From a candidate division WS1 bacterium (GTDB taxonomy: Bacteria > Armatimonadota > Zipacnadia > Zipacnadales > UBA5352), in the NCBI GenBank assembly GCA_003566775.1, contig PXBW01000158.1:1-56329 (forward strand): DNA of 56,329 nt. Direction: 5' to 3'. Below the pieces are notes generated by a model. The model saw nothing but the letters and a program-made list of their open reading frames with translations, had not been told where the DNA came from and searched no databases. The first letter of the stretch is position 1; each line of letters begins with the position of its first letter. The translations under genes were made by a program, and so were the position numbers. This document shows positions 41,859 to 56,300 of the stretch, one piece after another.

Positions 41859-42632
41859 ATGGTCGCTGAGATGGAGCAGTTCGACGAACTCGTAAGGGTC
41901 ATGGCCCGGTTGCGGGGGCCCGATGGTTGTCCGTGGGACGGGGAGCAGACGCATAGTTCCCTGCGGCAGTACCTGTTGGAGGAGACCTACGAGGCACTCG
42001 AGGCGATCGAGCAGCAGGACTGGGCGCGCCTCGCCGACGAGTTGGGAGATGTGCTTCTCCAGGTGGTCTTCCACTCACAACTTGCCTCAGAGCGCGGCGA
42101 CTTCACGATCGAGGATGTCTGCGAGCACATTGTCACCAAGTTGAAGACCCGACACCCGCACGTGTTCGCGGACACCCTCGTGGCCGACAGCGACGAGGTA
42201 ATCACCAACTGGGAGTCGCTGAAGCGCCAGGAGGAAGGCTACTGCGAGCGCGAATCGGCGCTCGATGGAGTGCCGACGACACTGCCGGCACTGCAGCGGG
42301 CATACAAGCTGCAGAAGCAGGCCTCCCGCGCGGGCTTCGACTGGGAAGAGATCAGCGGACCGCGTGCGAAGATCGATGAAGAACTTCGCGAGGTGGATGA
42401 GGCCGAAGCCGAGGCCGTTGAGCATGAGATCGGAGATCTGCTCTTCGCGGTGGTGAATCTCGCTCGGTTCCTCGGGGTCGAACCCGAGAGCGCGCTGCGC
42501 CGTGCCAATGAACGATTTGCGAGCCGGTTTCGCACTGTAGAACAGGCGGCGGGCGACACAGAGCGCCTGCGCGAGATGAGCCCGACCGAGATGGATGTCT
42601 TATGGGAGCAGGCGAAATCGGAGGAGGCGTAG
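41859..42632 (+). CDS. mazG: MazG nucleoside triphosphate pyrophosphohydrolase
   Basis: MazG hydrolyses (d)NTPs to monophosphates and pyrophosphate, clearing damaged or excess nucleotides. The 257-residue protein has two MazG domains. The N-terminal one carries LRGPDGCPWDGEQTHSSL and LLEETYEALEAIEQ (E-E-x-x-E) with DELGDVLLQVVFHSQ. The C-terminal one has EAVEHEIGDLLFAVVNLARF and RRANERFASRFRTVE, the active domain in E. coli MazG. It lies 39 bp after the foldase gene and 87 bp before rqcP, as in Bacillus (yabN-yabO). Confidence 0.95.
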   Translation: MVAEMEQFDELVRVMARLRGPDGCPWDGEQTHSSLRQYLLEETYEALEAIEQQDWARLADELGDVLLQVVFHSQLASERGDFTIEDVCEHIVTKLKTRHPHVFADTLVADSDEVITNWESLKRQEEGYCERESALDGVPTTLPALQRAYKLQKQASRAGFDWEEISGPRAKIDEELREVDEAEAEAVEHEIGDLLFAVVNLARFLGVEPESALRRANERFASRFRTVEQAAGDTERLREMSPTEMDVLWEQAKSEEA

Positions 42633-42719
42633 TTCTTAGAGGGATCCTGCGTTGAATGTGGAATACAGTATTGACTCGCTCGCGCCGAGCGATGTCCGCA
42701 GGCGGGATCCGCTGTACTC

Positions 42720-43001
42720 ATGGCCATGCGATTGGACAGGTACCTCAAGAACGTCGGCATCGTCAAGCGTCGCACCCTCGCTAAGCGCCTCGCGGACGAG
42801 GGCAACGTGGAGGTTAACGAGCGCACGGCGAAGCCCAGCACCGAGGTGTCGGTGGGTGATCGCATCCAGGTACAGATAGGGATGCAGATCACCGAGTATG
42901 AGGTGCTGGATACAGCAGAGCGCCCGGTTGCGAAGAAGAAGCGTGAGGAATACGTCCGACTGCTCAACTCAGAGCGGGTGCAGCCGCTGGATGATCTATG
43001 A
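42720..43001 (+). CDS. rqcP: RqcP (S4-domain RQC partner of RqcH)
   Basis: The 93-residue protein has an N-terminal S4 RNA-binding domain: MRLDRYLKNVGIVKRRTLAKRLADEG, then NVEVNERTAKPSTEVSVGDRIQV. A basic C-terminal tail (AKKKREEYVRLL) follows. It matches the small HslR/YabO-type S4 proteins named RqcP in Bacillus. RqcP stabilises the P-site tRNA on stalled 50S subunits and works with RqcH in alanine tailing. Position after mazG is the classical one. The start is ATG 42720, or 42726, with a weak ribosome-binding site. Confidence 0.88.
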   Translation: MAMRLDRYLKNVGIVKRRTLAKRLADEGNVEVNERTAKPSTEVSVGDRIQVQIGMQITEYEVLDTAERPVAKKKREEYVRLLNSERVQPLDDL

Positions 43002-43120
43002 ACGCCGCAGCCGCAGAGCTGAGTTTTACATAACGTGATCGCACAGTGCAGCACAACAGTTCGAATTATCACACGACGGTAGTATCCCATGGTTGTGACA
43101 AGAAACAGGGAGGACGCTTC

Positions 43121-47225
<4,105 letters not shown>

Positions 47226-47289
47226 GCGTCCCACGTGATTGGCCGACAATACTGCACTGCCACGTCCTGAGCGATGGACAGGGAGATGG

Positions 47290-47859
47290 ATGGCCGTGGC
47301 TACTACGGACCAGGAATCGCAGAGCGTTCCATGGCAGTCAAAACGTCGCCGCATCATACTGATAGTGGTCATCGGCCTGTTTGCGGTCGGCTGGGGACCG
47401 AATGCGGCCAGCGTAGTGGTGGATAGCTGGATCAAGTCTAACCAGGTGCGCGAGTACGAAGCCGAGATCGAGGCAATGCAGGATCGGATTTCGGCACTCG
47501 AGCGTGAAGCGAACTATGGAGCGACGCCGATCGGGCGGGATGTGGAGGCGAAGCGTCGGTTCGGGGTCGGTCCAGAGGATGAGATCTGGATAACCGTCGA
47601 GGCTGAGATAGTCCCTGAGATGCGTCCGGAACCCGCTTCGATCGCCGAACGGGTCAATCGCTGGCTGACGGACGCCGGTGGCGAATTCATGGATGGCCTG
47701 CGCGAGACAGGTGCGGTGGCGCGTTATCTCGTCGGTCTGGATCGAGTGGAGGTGGGCGTGGAGAGCGCCGGGGAGGATGAAGACGGGAATGATGAGGTTC
47801 CCATCTATGAGGTGTTTTCCACGGCTGAATCCGCCGAGGAATCTGAAGACGCGCAGTAG
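47290..47859 (+). CDS. FtsB/DivIC-like cell-division protein
   Basis: The 189-residue single-pass protein starts at ATG 47290 with AGGGAG upstream; the TTG 47239 extension is not supported. A basic cytoplasmic tail (SKRRR) precedes one TM helix (IILIVVIGLFAVGWG). A coiled coil (YEAEIEAMQDRISALEREANYG) follows, then the family-typical segment AKRRFGVGPEDEIWITVE. Such proteins bind FtsL/FtsQ in the divisome. The C-terminal ~90 residues, acidic and Ser-rich at the end, exceed the usual length. Position after eno is common in Gram-positive genomes. Confidence 0.75.
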   Translation: MAVATTDQESQSVPWQSKRRRIILIVVIGLFAVGWGPNAASVVVDSWIKSNQVREYEAEIEAMQDRISALEREANYGATPIGRDVEAKRRFGVGPEDEIWITVEAEIVPEMRPEPASIAERVNRWLTDAGGEFMDGLRETGAVARYLVGLDRVEVGVESAGEDEDGNDEVPIYEVFSTAESAEESEDAQ

Positions 47860-47890
47860 AAGAGCGCATCTATCGTCAAGCAATGCAATC

Positions 47891-47936
47891 GCGGTCGCGG
47901 CTGCTCTCCGAGCGAGAGCACGCGACCGCTTCCTTT
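47891..47936. terminator. Long hairpin terminator between convergent genes
   Basis: GCGGTCGCG/CGCGACCGC enclose TGCTCTC/GAGAGCA with a 2-nt bulge, a stem of ~16 bp. On the plus strand TTCCTTTG follows. It probably serves both the plus-strand division gene and the minus-strand arsC. Confidence 0.8.
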
Positions 47937-47984
47937 GTGAGGCGAACATAGATTACGCCCTCAGGGAGGCCGAGGCGCCAGTCA

Positions 47985-48443
47985 TCAGAGGCGCACACTT
48001 TCCCCGTCATCGTTGAGCGCCTCCCCGGTCTCAACGAGGTGCTCGACGCGGCGGCGTATCTCGTCGCGAATCTCGCGGAAGAATGCTGTGCGCTCCTCCT
48101 CGCTGCCCTCCGCCCCCGCCGGGTCTTCGAGGTCCCAGTGGACGTTCGCGTTGGCGCCGAGGAAGATCGGGCAGGACTGCTTTGCCCCGCCGCAGACCGT
48201 GATCACGAGGTCGAAGCTCTCCTCGTCGTAGACGCCGAGGTCCTTCGGCACATGGGCGGAGATGTCGATGCCGACTTCGGCCATCGCCTTGATCGCCAGC
48301 GGATGGACGCACTCGGCAGGCTCGCTGCCCGCGGAGTGGACTTCGTAGCCCTTCCCACCGAGTTCGCGCAGAAAACCCTCACCCATCTGACTGCGGCAGG
48401 AGTTGCCGGTGCATAGAAATAGCACGCGCCTTCTGTCTGTCAT
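47985..48443 (-). CDS. arsC: Thioredoxin-coupled arsenate reductase (LMW-PTP fold)
   Basis: The 152-residue protein starts at ATG 48443 (GAGGTGA upstream). The nucleophile loop is CTGNSCRSQ with Cys11 and Arg17. The redox pair is Cys84 and Cys91 in VITVCGGAKQSCPIF. The spacing matches the Cys10/82/89 triad of S. aureus pI258 ArsC. HWDLEDPAGAEG holds the general acid Asp. It reduces arsenate to arsenite for export. No ars regulator or efflux gene is nearby. It sits 27 bp after a PHP/DUF3604 gene and is likely co-transcribed with it. Confidence 0.93.
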   Translation of the reverse strand: MTDRRRVLFLCTGNSCRSQMGEGFLRELGGKGYEVHSAGSEPAECVHPLAIKAMAEVGIDISAHVPKDLGVYDEESFDLVITVCGGAKQSCPIFLGANANVHWDLEDPAGAEGSEEERTAFFREIRDEIRRRVEHLVETGEALNDDGESVRL

Positions 48444-48470
48444 CAGTGTCACCTCGAGCATGAGTTATTG

Positions 48471-49892
48471 TCAGATCATCAGCCACGTCGGGCTTGACCA
48501 CGCCTGCGCGCCTGAGGCGCACGTAACCCGCAGATAGTAGTACACGAACGGGCCGTCGAACCATCCTGCCGGATCGAACGCGATCTCCGACAGGTCCGCG
48601 TGATCGGCGAAGTCGACCGTCGCGCGCCACGATTCGCCGCCGGGCGTGACCGAGTGTATGTCCTGCCCGTTGCGCACGACATCCACGCGTTCGATCTCAG
48701 TCTGTGTGGCGATCTCGGCCTCGATCTGCACAGGTCCGTCGCCATCGCGCCGGGAATGCACGAGGCCCATGCGATCGCCCGCGATGCACTCCTCGATGAT
48801 GATGCGCTCGTCGCTGGCGGCCCAGCAGTCGCGCTGGCGGATCGCGTCGAAGACTGCCTCGTGCGAGAGCCCCGGCGCCCGGACCGCCGTAAGCCCCGGT
48901 GGCGCATGAAGCTGGCGGCTGTCATCACCGTAGCTTGAGGGCATCGTCGCGTGAGTGTCGGTGCCTGCGATGAAGCCCAGCGGGTAGCCCTGCGCCAGCA
49001 GGTCCTGCGCGAAACAAGGGCCGTCGTGGACCTCCAGCAGCGCGCGCGGATTGCCGCGGAACTCGCTGCTGCCCCACTTGGAATGTATCTCCATCACCGG
49101 CATGAGGTCCGGACCGGGGTAGATCTCATCGCAGAGTTCCCCGTGTTTACCGGTGCGGGCGGTGTGATGCGGCACCACGAAGCAGCCATCCGGCAACGCC
49201 TCCGCGAGCGTCCTCGCGTCGCCCTCCTCGTAGTGATCGACGAACTCCTCGAGGTCATCGCGGCAGTAGACGTTGTTGTCGCCGCCCGCCCCGCCCTTGT
49301 GTGAGGCCTCGTAGCCGAGCAGCACCGCGAAGTTCGGCGGATCATCGAAGACGCTGAAGGCGCGCCGCTGCGCCTCCCACTTGCCGACCGTGCAGCGCCC
49401 GTTGGAGACATGGTCGGCGGCGGTCGCCCAGTCGAGGGCGCTAAGATAGCGCGCGGCCACGTAGCAGAAGTCGAGGGAGCGGCACTGCCGGGGGTGGCAG
49501 TCGCTGATGACCGTGTGAACGTGCGGGTCGCCCCAGAAGATGCGGCGGGCATCGCGGCTGCAGTGGATCGGGTTGCTCGCGAAGCTCCTGTCGCCAAGCT
49601 CGAAGGTGAGCCGGTGCCAGCCCTCTTCGGCGATCGATGCGCCTTCGATCGACGCGATTGCTGGGCGCCCTGCCTCGAAGGTGACTTCGCCGACGCCCTC
49701 CGCCGGACCGTCGGCGAGGCGCGCCACGTCGTCGCATTCCAGCGAGGCGTAGGCCTTCGCATCGACTGCGGCGAGGCGGATGGCGAACTGCTCTTCGGGG
49801 CGCACGACCGACGGTGCGACGATCTGCAGGCGGTCAACCGGGCCGCCGGGCCCCTCCACCGCGAGTATCCGCTCACACAGGCTGTGATACAT
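48471..49892 (-). CDS. PHP-domain DUF3604-like protein
   Basis: The product has 473 residues from ATG 49892 (AGAGGT upstream). After an N-terminal beta-rich part (~120 aa) the sequence FWGDPHVHTVISDCH begins the PHP-type metal-binding core. It continues with ATAADHVSNG, LLGYEASHK, VVPHHTAR, VMEIHSKWG and FIAGTDTHA, an ordered set of His/Asp/Glu candidates for a trinuclear centre. This matches DUF3604-family proteins, predicted phosphoesterases of unknown substrate. The closing domain (residues ~370-470) is beta-sandwich-like. No signal peptide is seen. Confidence 0.82.
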   Translation of the reverse strand: MYHSLCERILAVEGPGGPVDRLQIVAPSVVRPEEQFAIRLAAVDAKAYASLECDDVARLADGPAEGVGEVTFEAGRPAIASIEGASIAEEGWHRLTFELGDRSFASNPIHCSRDARRIFWGDPHVHTVISDCHPRQCRSLDFCYVAARYLSALDWATAADHVSNGRCTVGKWEAQRRAFSVFDDPPNFAVLLGYEASHKGGAGGDNNVYCRDDLEEFVDHYEEGDARTLAEALPDGCFVVPHHTARTGKHGELCDEIYPGPDLMPVMEIHSKWGSSEFRGNPRALLEVHDGPCFAQDLLAQGYPLGFIAGTDTHATMPSSYGDDSRQLHAPPGLTAVRAPGLSHEAVFDAIRQRDCWAASDERIIIEECIAGDRMGLVHSRRDGDGPVQIEAEIATQTEIERVDVVRNGQDIHSVTPGGESWRATVDFADHADLSEIAFDPAGWFDGPFVYYYLRVTCASGAQAWSSPTWLMI

Positions 49893-50017
49893 TGCTTCGA
49901 CCTCTCTCACTGCGGATCGAACCTCAAAGACACGAGCATGGTTCGCCGCGCGCGGTAGCGATTCCTCGCGCGTCGAGAGGCCGGGGCCTCTCATACGACG
50001 TGGAGTGAGCGATCCGC

Positions 50018-50241
50018 CTAACGCACCTGAGGCATGGCGACCCTCGCGGGATCAACCGTAAGTCGCACCGCTGCGGTGTCTCCCGGCTCCAGCACGACCC
50101 TTGCCAACTCGGTCTCGGGCCTCTCCGCAATCGGTTCCCACGCATAAGTCTGCACCCGGATGTAATACGTACCCGGCATGAGCGGGCCGACCTGGAACTC
50201 GCCATTATGATCGAGCCAGCGGGGCGTACTGACCCTCGGCA
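50018..50241 (-). pseudogene. C-terminal fragment of the frameshifted Ig-type lipoprotein
   Basis: This part is in a different frame from the main ORF, yet reads as a normal beta-sandwich end: DHNGEFQVGPLMPGTYYIRV, then LEPGDTAAVRLTVDPARV. Such N-G-x-[FY]-x-[VI] / GTYY turns match the domains inside the lipoprotein that stops at 50242. It therefore looks like the true C-terminus, separated by one or more frameshifts near 50200-50260. The ORF track carries it as 50018-50374. Confidence 0.7.
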
Positions 50242-51864
50242 TCAAGTGTGAGAGTGGTACGGTCCAGGGTTCAGGCTCACGATCCTGCCACGCGGGTGGG
50301 CTCCCATTGTGACAGACACCGAGGTCCTCGTGACCGGTCGCCGGTAGGTCGTACGGACACTTCCCCTGATCCACGAGGCGGCCGCGCGGCTGATTGGCAA
50401 CTCCAGTGAGATGTCCTCCCGCAGGTCGGTTAGCAGAGGTTCAGAACTGATCGCGTCATCTGTTCGCGCCGCGAATGCCATGCCGCCCCACGGCCTCCAT
50501 CCGGAACTCGCGAATTCACCATTCTCGTCCGTAATCGCAATCGGGTCGGACAGGCCCCGGAGCCCCCTGTCCGTGCCATACATGGCCGCAGTGGTTTCGC
50601 CCAGCCACAGCACTTCTGCGCCGGTCACGGTGGATCCGTCTTCGGCCACTACTCGCCCGCGGATCGTAAGCCCTACCGGAATGGTGAAGGTTGGAAGGTT
50701 GGTCGCTTCCCCTGCGGCGACGGTGAAACTCAGCACATCGTCGACCAAATGGGAAAACACGTGATGTGAGCGGGCGCCGTAGGGGAAGAGGTGGTAGTCG
50801 CCCGGAAGCAGGTGCAATGAGTAGCGGCCTTCGGCGTCGGTGTACGTTCGGGGAGTCGCACCGCCGGCTTCACCCCGGTGGATGACCACCGCAACGTCTG
50901 CGATTGCCGCACCATCCTCTCCTCTGATGAGGCCGGAGACGGGCCACGCCGGCTGGAACTCAATCTCATGTTCAACGGTCTCGCCGGGTCTGACCGTCAT
51001 GCTCTGCTGCGCCATCGTCGGAAGGAACCGGTCGCTACCGGACGGGCGCATGAACACTTCGATCTCTCCGGGGGCGCAGTGATCGATGAGAACGTGATCG
51101 CGACCGGCGAAGGTGATGGCAGGTACTGCTGAGCGGCTTCTTACGATGACTGCGCATCCGGCGTAATTCGCCGGGTCATCGGCTCCCGTTGCGCGAATCA
51201 GCACGCTGCCCCCCTGCTGCAGTCTTACGACATCCGTCGTCTCACGGTAATACTCAGCCGCAAGCCCGGGAGCGATGACGGAGTATCCCAGCGGGTGGTG
51301 GTAATCGCTGGAGAGCGACAGCGTCGCATACCCGTCCGCATCGGTCTCAAGGTGCAGATCCTCTAACGACTCGGGCCTGCTAACCGTAGGTATGAGTCGC
51401 GCACCGGGGACCGGTTCATTGTCCGGGCCAAGCACGCGGACGCGCCGATCGGAAGAAGGTCTCAGCACGATGACAGGGTCCGCTTCGGGACGGGTTCTAC
51501 CTTCCTCGATGGAGATGGCGTAGCCCGACCTGTACGCGTGCCATCTGGAGGCAACGCCTTCAGTTCGGCTTACGGGTGCGCGCCCCTGTGCGTCCGTGAC
51601 GGCCTGGGCCTGCATTCGGGAGTAAGGGGCGTCAGGGCTGTCTGCGTCCAGGCGCCAGACGGTTGCGCCCTCCACCGGTCGTCCATGCATGTCGAAGACG
51701 TGCACGAAGCCCTCGTCCAACAGCGGCGGCGTGAAAGGCGGCCCGGAGGCCGCCTCCGTCGCCGCTCCCTGAACTGCGAGAGGATGTTCGACCCTCGCCT
51801 GCTCATCACAGCCGCAGGCCAGCACCAGGAGTGCCAGCATCATCGCGATGCCTGAGCGTGACAT
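50242..51864 (-). pseudogene. Lipoprotein with carboxypeptidase-regulatory/Ig-like repeats, frameshifted near its 3' end
   Basis: The 540 residues start at ATG 51864 with GGAGGGGGG upstream. A lipoprotein signal peptide ends in LVLAC. At least four carboxypeptidase-regulatory-like or Ig units follow (FDMHGRPVEGATVW, EDGAAIADVAVVI, AEGRYSLHLLPGDYHLF, VGLTIRGRVVAEDGSTVTGAEV). The last unit is interrupted: reading stops at 50242 (GPYHSHT) while the expected ending continues in another frame. This is a recent mutation or a sequencing error in an otherwise intact gene. It is probably a surface-anchored structural or adhesion protein. Confidence 0.75.
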
Positions 51865-51951
51865 AGTCCCCCCTCCGATCCTCGCGCTCGTGTGCTCTGC
51901 TGGTTTAGACGCTCGGGGGGACGCGGGGTTCCGGGCCGCGAGGCCGACAGT

Positions 51952-52371
51952 TCAGGCGATCACCGCGATCGCGTCGGCCTCGATCATCCACTCGGGCTTG
52001 ACGAGGCCGGAGACCTTGACCAGGGTCGAGGCCGGGTAGGGCTCGGTAAGGAACTCCGCGCGCACCTCGCAATACTCCGCGTACTTTGAGATGTCAGTGA
52101 TGTAGACGCACAGGCGCACGATGTCTGACATGCTCCCGCCCGCCTCCTCGACCACCGCCTGCACGTTGGCGAAGACCTGCCGCGCCTGGGCCTTGAAGTC
52201 ATCCTCGCCGACGAGCGCGCCGGACGCATCACACGGGACCTGCCCGGCCACATAGACCGTCTTGCGTTCGAGCAGGTGATACATCGTGCGGGCGCCGGAT
52301 ATCTCAACCCCCTGCGCATACTCGGCGGCGGGCTTTGATACTGATTCGGGCTGCAGTTCGCGTCGCTTCAT
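51952..52371 (-). CDS. RidA/YjgF-family protein lacking the usual active-site Arg
   Basis: The product has 139 residues from ATG 52371 (GAGGA upstream). The RidA fold is clear: VYVAGQVPCDASGALVG, ANVQAVVEEAGGSMSDIVRLCVYITDI and EADAIAVIA. RidA proper hydrolyses reactive enamines using Arg in a P-A-R-S motif. Here the stretch reads PYPASTLVKVSGL, with no Arg at that place. It belongs more likely to another Rid subgroup without proven imine deaminase activity. It lies between the prepilin-like gene and the frameshifted lipoprotein, all on the minus strand. Confidence 0.88.
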   Translation of the reverse strand: MKRRELQPESVSKPAAEYAQGVEISGARTMYHLLERKTVYVAGQVPCDASGALVGEDDFKAQARQVFANVQAVVEEAGGSMSDIVRLCVYITDISKYAEYCEVRAEFLTEPYPASTLVKVSGLVKPEWMIEADAIAVIA

Positions 52372-52472
52372 GCTGATCGTCCTCTCTGTGCTTGAGTTCG
52401 TGAAGGGAATGGAGTGAGCAGAACTGGGCCTGCTTGCACGAATGAACCGCCGCGGCCTGAGTGCACCCAATA

Positions 52473-52509
52473 ACGGACGCTCCCCGGCATCACTCAGGGG
52501 AGCGTCCGT
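52473..52509 (-). terminator. Hairpin terminator after the prepilin-like gene
   Basis: A perfect 13-bp stem ACGGACGCTCCCC/GGGGAGCGTCCGT with an 11-nt loop starts 24 bp past the prepilin-like stop (minus strand) and is followed by TATTGG. Strong stem, weak T-run. Confidence 0.75.
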
Positions 52510-52532
52510 GCGTCCGGAACAGGTTGGTGCAA

Positions 52533-53210
52533 TCACGGATCCCAGCGAACGCCGGGGAAGTCCTGATAGACGGTTTCGCCTGCTTTCGCGCGCTCGTAGT
52601 TCGACTCGAAGGGTACCGGCAGCCAGCGGGCATGGCCGTCGCAGAAGCCGATGTTAGCTCCCTCGTTGTGCCGGCCGGGTATCATGCGACGGATGTTGTT
52701 GGTGCTGCTGTGCACTGAGACAGTGCGCGAGGCGTAGTAAGAGAGGGAGTTGCCCTCGTCCCAATTCTCTGCGATAAGGATCGTCTCGGACGGCCGTGTG
52801 ATCTCTGCCAGCGGTGTGCCGTGAATCTGACTTGTAATTGCGTAGGCCTGTCGGCCTGAGTAATTGCCGTTCCAGCGCCAGCTCCACGAGGGGCAATTGA
52901 AGATGTCGATGTTGTTGACGTAGGGGAATATCATGACCGGCCACAGATGGTTGACGTGTGTCTGCCCGTCCGGTGAAGAAGGCAACCGTGCAGCTTCCTC
53001 GAGTGCAAACCAGCGCAGTGGTAACCGCTCATCATAATCCTGCGCGTACATCATGGTCGCTGTGGTTATCTGTCTCATGTTGGAGAGACAGGACGTCTGG
53101 CGGGCTCTCTCACGTGCTCGCGCAAAAACCGGAAACAGAATCGCAGCCAGGATCGCGATGATCGCGATCACGACCAGCAATTCAATCAGCGTGAATCCGC
53201 TGCTTCGCAT
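52533..53210 (-). CDS. Type IV prepilin-like (DUF1559) secreted protein
   Basis: The 225-residue protein starts at ATG 53210 with GGAGGAGG upstream. The class III signal [20 protein letters not shown] is cut by a prepilin peptidase after Gly, leaving a methylated Phe and a hydrophobic helix. [20 protein letters not shown] and [12 protein letters not shown] are hallmarks of DUF1559-type pseudopilins, frequent in Armatimonadota and Planctomycetes. The C-terminal motif [13 protein letters not shown] is the second family mark. It may be a minor pilin or surface-display protein. It sits 98 bp after the rhamnogalacturonan lyase. Confidence 0.92.
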   Translation of the reverse strand: MRSSGFTLIELLVVIAIIAILAAILFPVFARARERARQTSCLSNMRQITTATMMYAQDYDERLPLRWFALEEAARLPSSPDGQTHVNHLWPVMIFPYVNNIDIFNCPSWSWRWNGNYSGRQAYAITSQIHGTPLAEITRPSETILIAENWDEGNSLSYYASRTVSVHSSTNNIRRMIPGRHNEGANIGFCDGHARWLPVPFESNYERAKAGETVYQDFPGVRWDP

Positions 53211-53308
53211 CTTACGACCTCCTCCTGTCTGGATTACCTGCAGCCACTAATGACTATTACGTCGTACTCACTCGCTTCTCCTTGTTAGATTGTTAAGTCA
53301 GTCTCAGC

Positions 53309-56300
53309 TCACTCTGGGACCTCATGAAGCAGCAGGTAGTCGACATTCATCCCATTGCCATCTACGTTGGTGAGACGTACGCGGTGCTCACCCGCGTTGA
53401 GGTCGAGCATGACCGGCTCTCCGTCGTCGTCTCGCACCGCATCGTGTGTCCAGTCATTGGCCGAGGAACTGAAGCCTCCAGTATCCGGGAACGCGGCCTC
53501 GCCCAGCGGCTTCCCGTTGAACTCGACGGCACGACGGACGCTCTGCACGGCGCAGTACCGAAGCACCAACACGTAGCGCCCGTCCTCCGGGGCGGTGAGC
53601 GTCCACTCCATCCAGTGGCCCTCATCATCCCAGTGCGAGAAAGAGTCGCCGTCATCGCCGACCTTGTCATCACGAATCTCAACCTCGCCACCGCCCTGTG
53701 CGGTCATCGCCGTCGCCTGGGTGCGCGGCAGGTCGGTTCGTGCGAGGTCATGGGGCTGCAGTGTAAGCCCCGAATCGAGCGAAAGCTCACCCGCCGCAAG
53801 ATGCGCACTCACCGACCAGCCGTGGCGGGTATAGAGCGGTGAGTCATCATCGTCGATCGTGGCCGCGACCGGATGGCGCTCCATCTCGCCTGCGGGCAGA
53901 TCTACATGCACTTCATTGGCCGCTAACTCGATGTGCGAACCGGGCTCGAGTGTGACCGTTCCCTGTAATGGCTCGTCGGCGGGCGCGGTCACAACCACCT
54001 CAATCTCGGTTGCCTCGCCCGGCGTAACCCGGCGGCTCTGTGAGATCAACGCGAGGTTCGCATGGCCCGCGGAGATACAGCGCGTCATCATAGGGATCTG
54101 CAGGTAGCCCATTGCCTGGATGCACACGTCATTGCGGTAGAGCGGGTCCTGCATCAAGGTCACGCGCCGATCGGTTGCAGGGATGGTGGTCCGGTAGATG
54201 CGCAACTCGCCCGGCAGGGTGGTGATGATCTCTTCTCGCCAGTCACCCAGGATATCGGCGAAGCCGACCATGCGCCCCTCGATTCGCTCGTACACCTCGC
54301 CGCGGTACTCCTGTATCTGCCGGCCGATTATGATCTCGCGCTGCAGGTCACCGTCCCAGTGTACCGCGCGGGGACCGAGGCCGCCGAGGTCCGAGGTGTC
54401 GATCAACTCGCCCTGGGACGACCAGAGCCACCGCGCCTCGGGAATGTCACGTTCGCCGGAGTAACACTCCATTCCGGGAAAACGGGGATCGATGTCCGCA
54501 ACCAGTCCCGCACCGTGCACGTGAATCGTCGGCTCATCGAGGCCCCAGAGCCACTCGCCGGTCGCCGCGCAGTAGAGAGAGCAGCCGTCCGCCGCCTGAC
54601 GGGTCTCCATGCCGTAGTACACCTCGAGGCCAGGGCGTGTGGGATCGATGTCCCCGACGTAGTGGTGATCCGGGTGGCCGAGACCGGTGGTCCATAGTTC
54701 GCTTCCGTCATCGTCAAGCACCGCTGATCCGAGGAACACCTCATCGCGGCCATCGCCATCGACATCCACCGCGTGCATTGAATGGGCGCCCTGCCCCCAC
54801 CAGATTCCGGGCAGTTCCTCGTTATCCCAACTCCAGAGTTCCTGCAGTTCGCCATCATTGAGCTGCCACGCCTGCGCGCGCTTGAGCCCGTAGGTGCCGC
54901 GTAGCACCACGATGCAGGGCGTCTTTCCATCGAGGTAGGCGATGCACATCTGGTTGCGTGAGGCCAGGTTGTAGCTCGCGAATCCCTCCCGGGAAGGCCA
55001 GTCGGCACGCGCGATCTCCTCGCCGGTCATCCCATCGAAGACCGCCAGCCACTCCGGGCCCTCCTGCACCCTGCCGTCCTCGTCACGCATGTCCTCCTCG
55101 GGGCCGATCTTGAGGATGACCTCCGCACGCCCGTCGCCGGTAAGGTCGCGCACCAGCATCGGCGAGTACCATGCGCCCTGCTCAATCGACCAGCCGAGGT
55201 CCTTGCGCCACAGGAAGGTGCCGTCCGACAAATACGCCTCAACTTTGTATGTGCTCTCACTGGGGTACCAGACCACGTGCCAGGGATCCACGTTCTTGTT
55301 CGGCTGTTTGATGACGAAGTCGTATTCGCCGTCACCGTTCAGGTCGCCGACGCCGACCTTCTGGAAGTCATAGTCGCCCTGCAGCGGGATCGAGATGTAG
55401 TTGCGCCCTTCCTCGGACGGCGTGACGCTCACCTCCGGAGATGGCGTTCCAAGGGTACCGGCGACGACGGTCCTCACGAGGTAGTGATTCTCGACACCTT
55501 CGACCGGATTGTCGTCAATAAAGTCGCAGGTCTTCGTGATCGGCTCGTCATTGAGCAGTTGGGGTATCTCTTCAACCGTCCGGCGGTAGATGTTGAAGCC
55601 CACGTCCGAAGGGTCCTCGCGCAGCAGGCGCCAACTAAGGTAGACTCTCCCTTCATCCATCGGCATCGCAACGACGCCGCGTCCGAGACGCTCCTCGACG
55701 CGCTCAGTGGCCCATCCTTCCACCGGCGTCCTCTCAGGACGATCGGTCAGCTCCGGCCAGCCGCGCTGGACAGACACATCGTCGACCCACGCGCGAATAT
55801 CGCCCTGACCTGTGAAGCGCACGTAAACCTCGTCGATGTTGCGTCGCACGGTGCTGAGCGCCTGCACCCTCGTCCACTCGGTCGTTTCGCCCACTCGCAT
55901 CGAACCCATGTCCCACGTTACCACCTCACCGTCACTGAGGCCCACGAAGGCGAGGGTCAGACGGCCCTCGTCCTCGACCTCGGTTCTTACCCAGGCCGTT
56001 GCGGTCAATCGCTCACGCGGCTCTACAGTCAGTCGCCCTCGGTTGCTGAAGGCAAAATCGCGTTCACCGCTGTGTTCGATGTGCGCCGCGTAGCGCCCCT
56101 CATGGACGACGTCGGTCACCAACTCGACGGTGCCCACGTCCTCCTCGCGCGTCCACCACGTCCATCCGGGGATGCCCTCCTCATCCTCGATCACGAACTC
56201 AAAGCTGCCGTTCTCCACTCCGCTGATAACGGGTGCGGCAGGGTTGAACTCGAGATAGTCATAGTAGCTTGATCCCGGATCGTCGGCACTTGCGAAGCGG

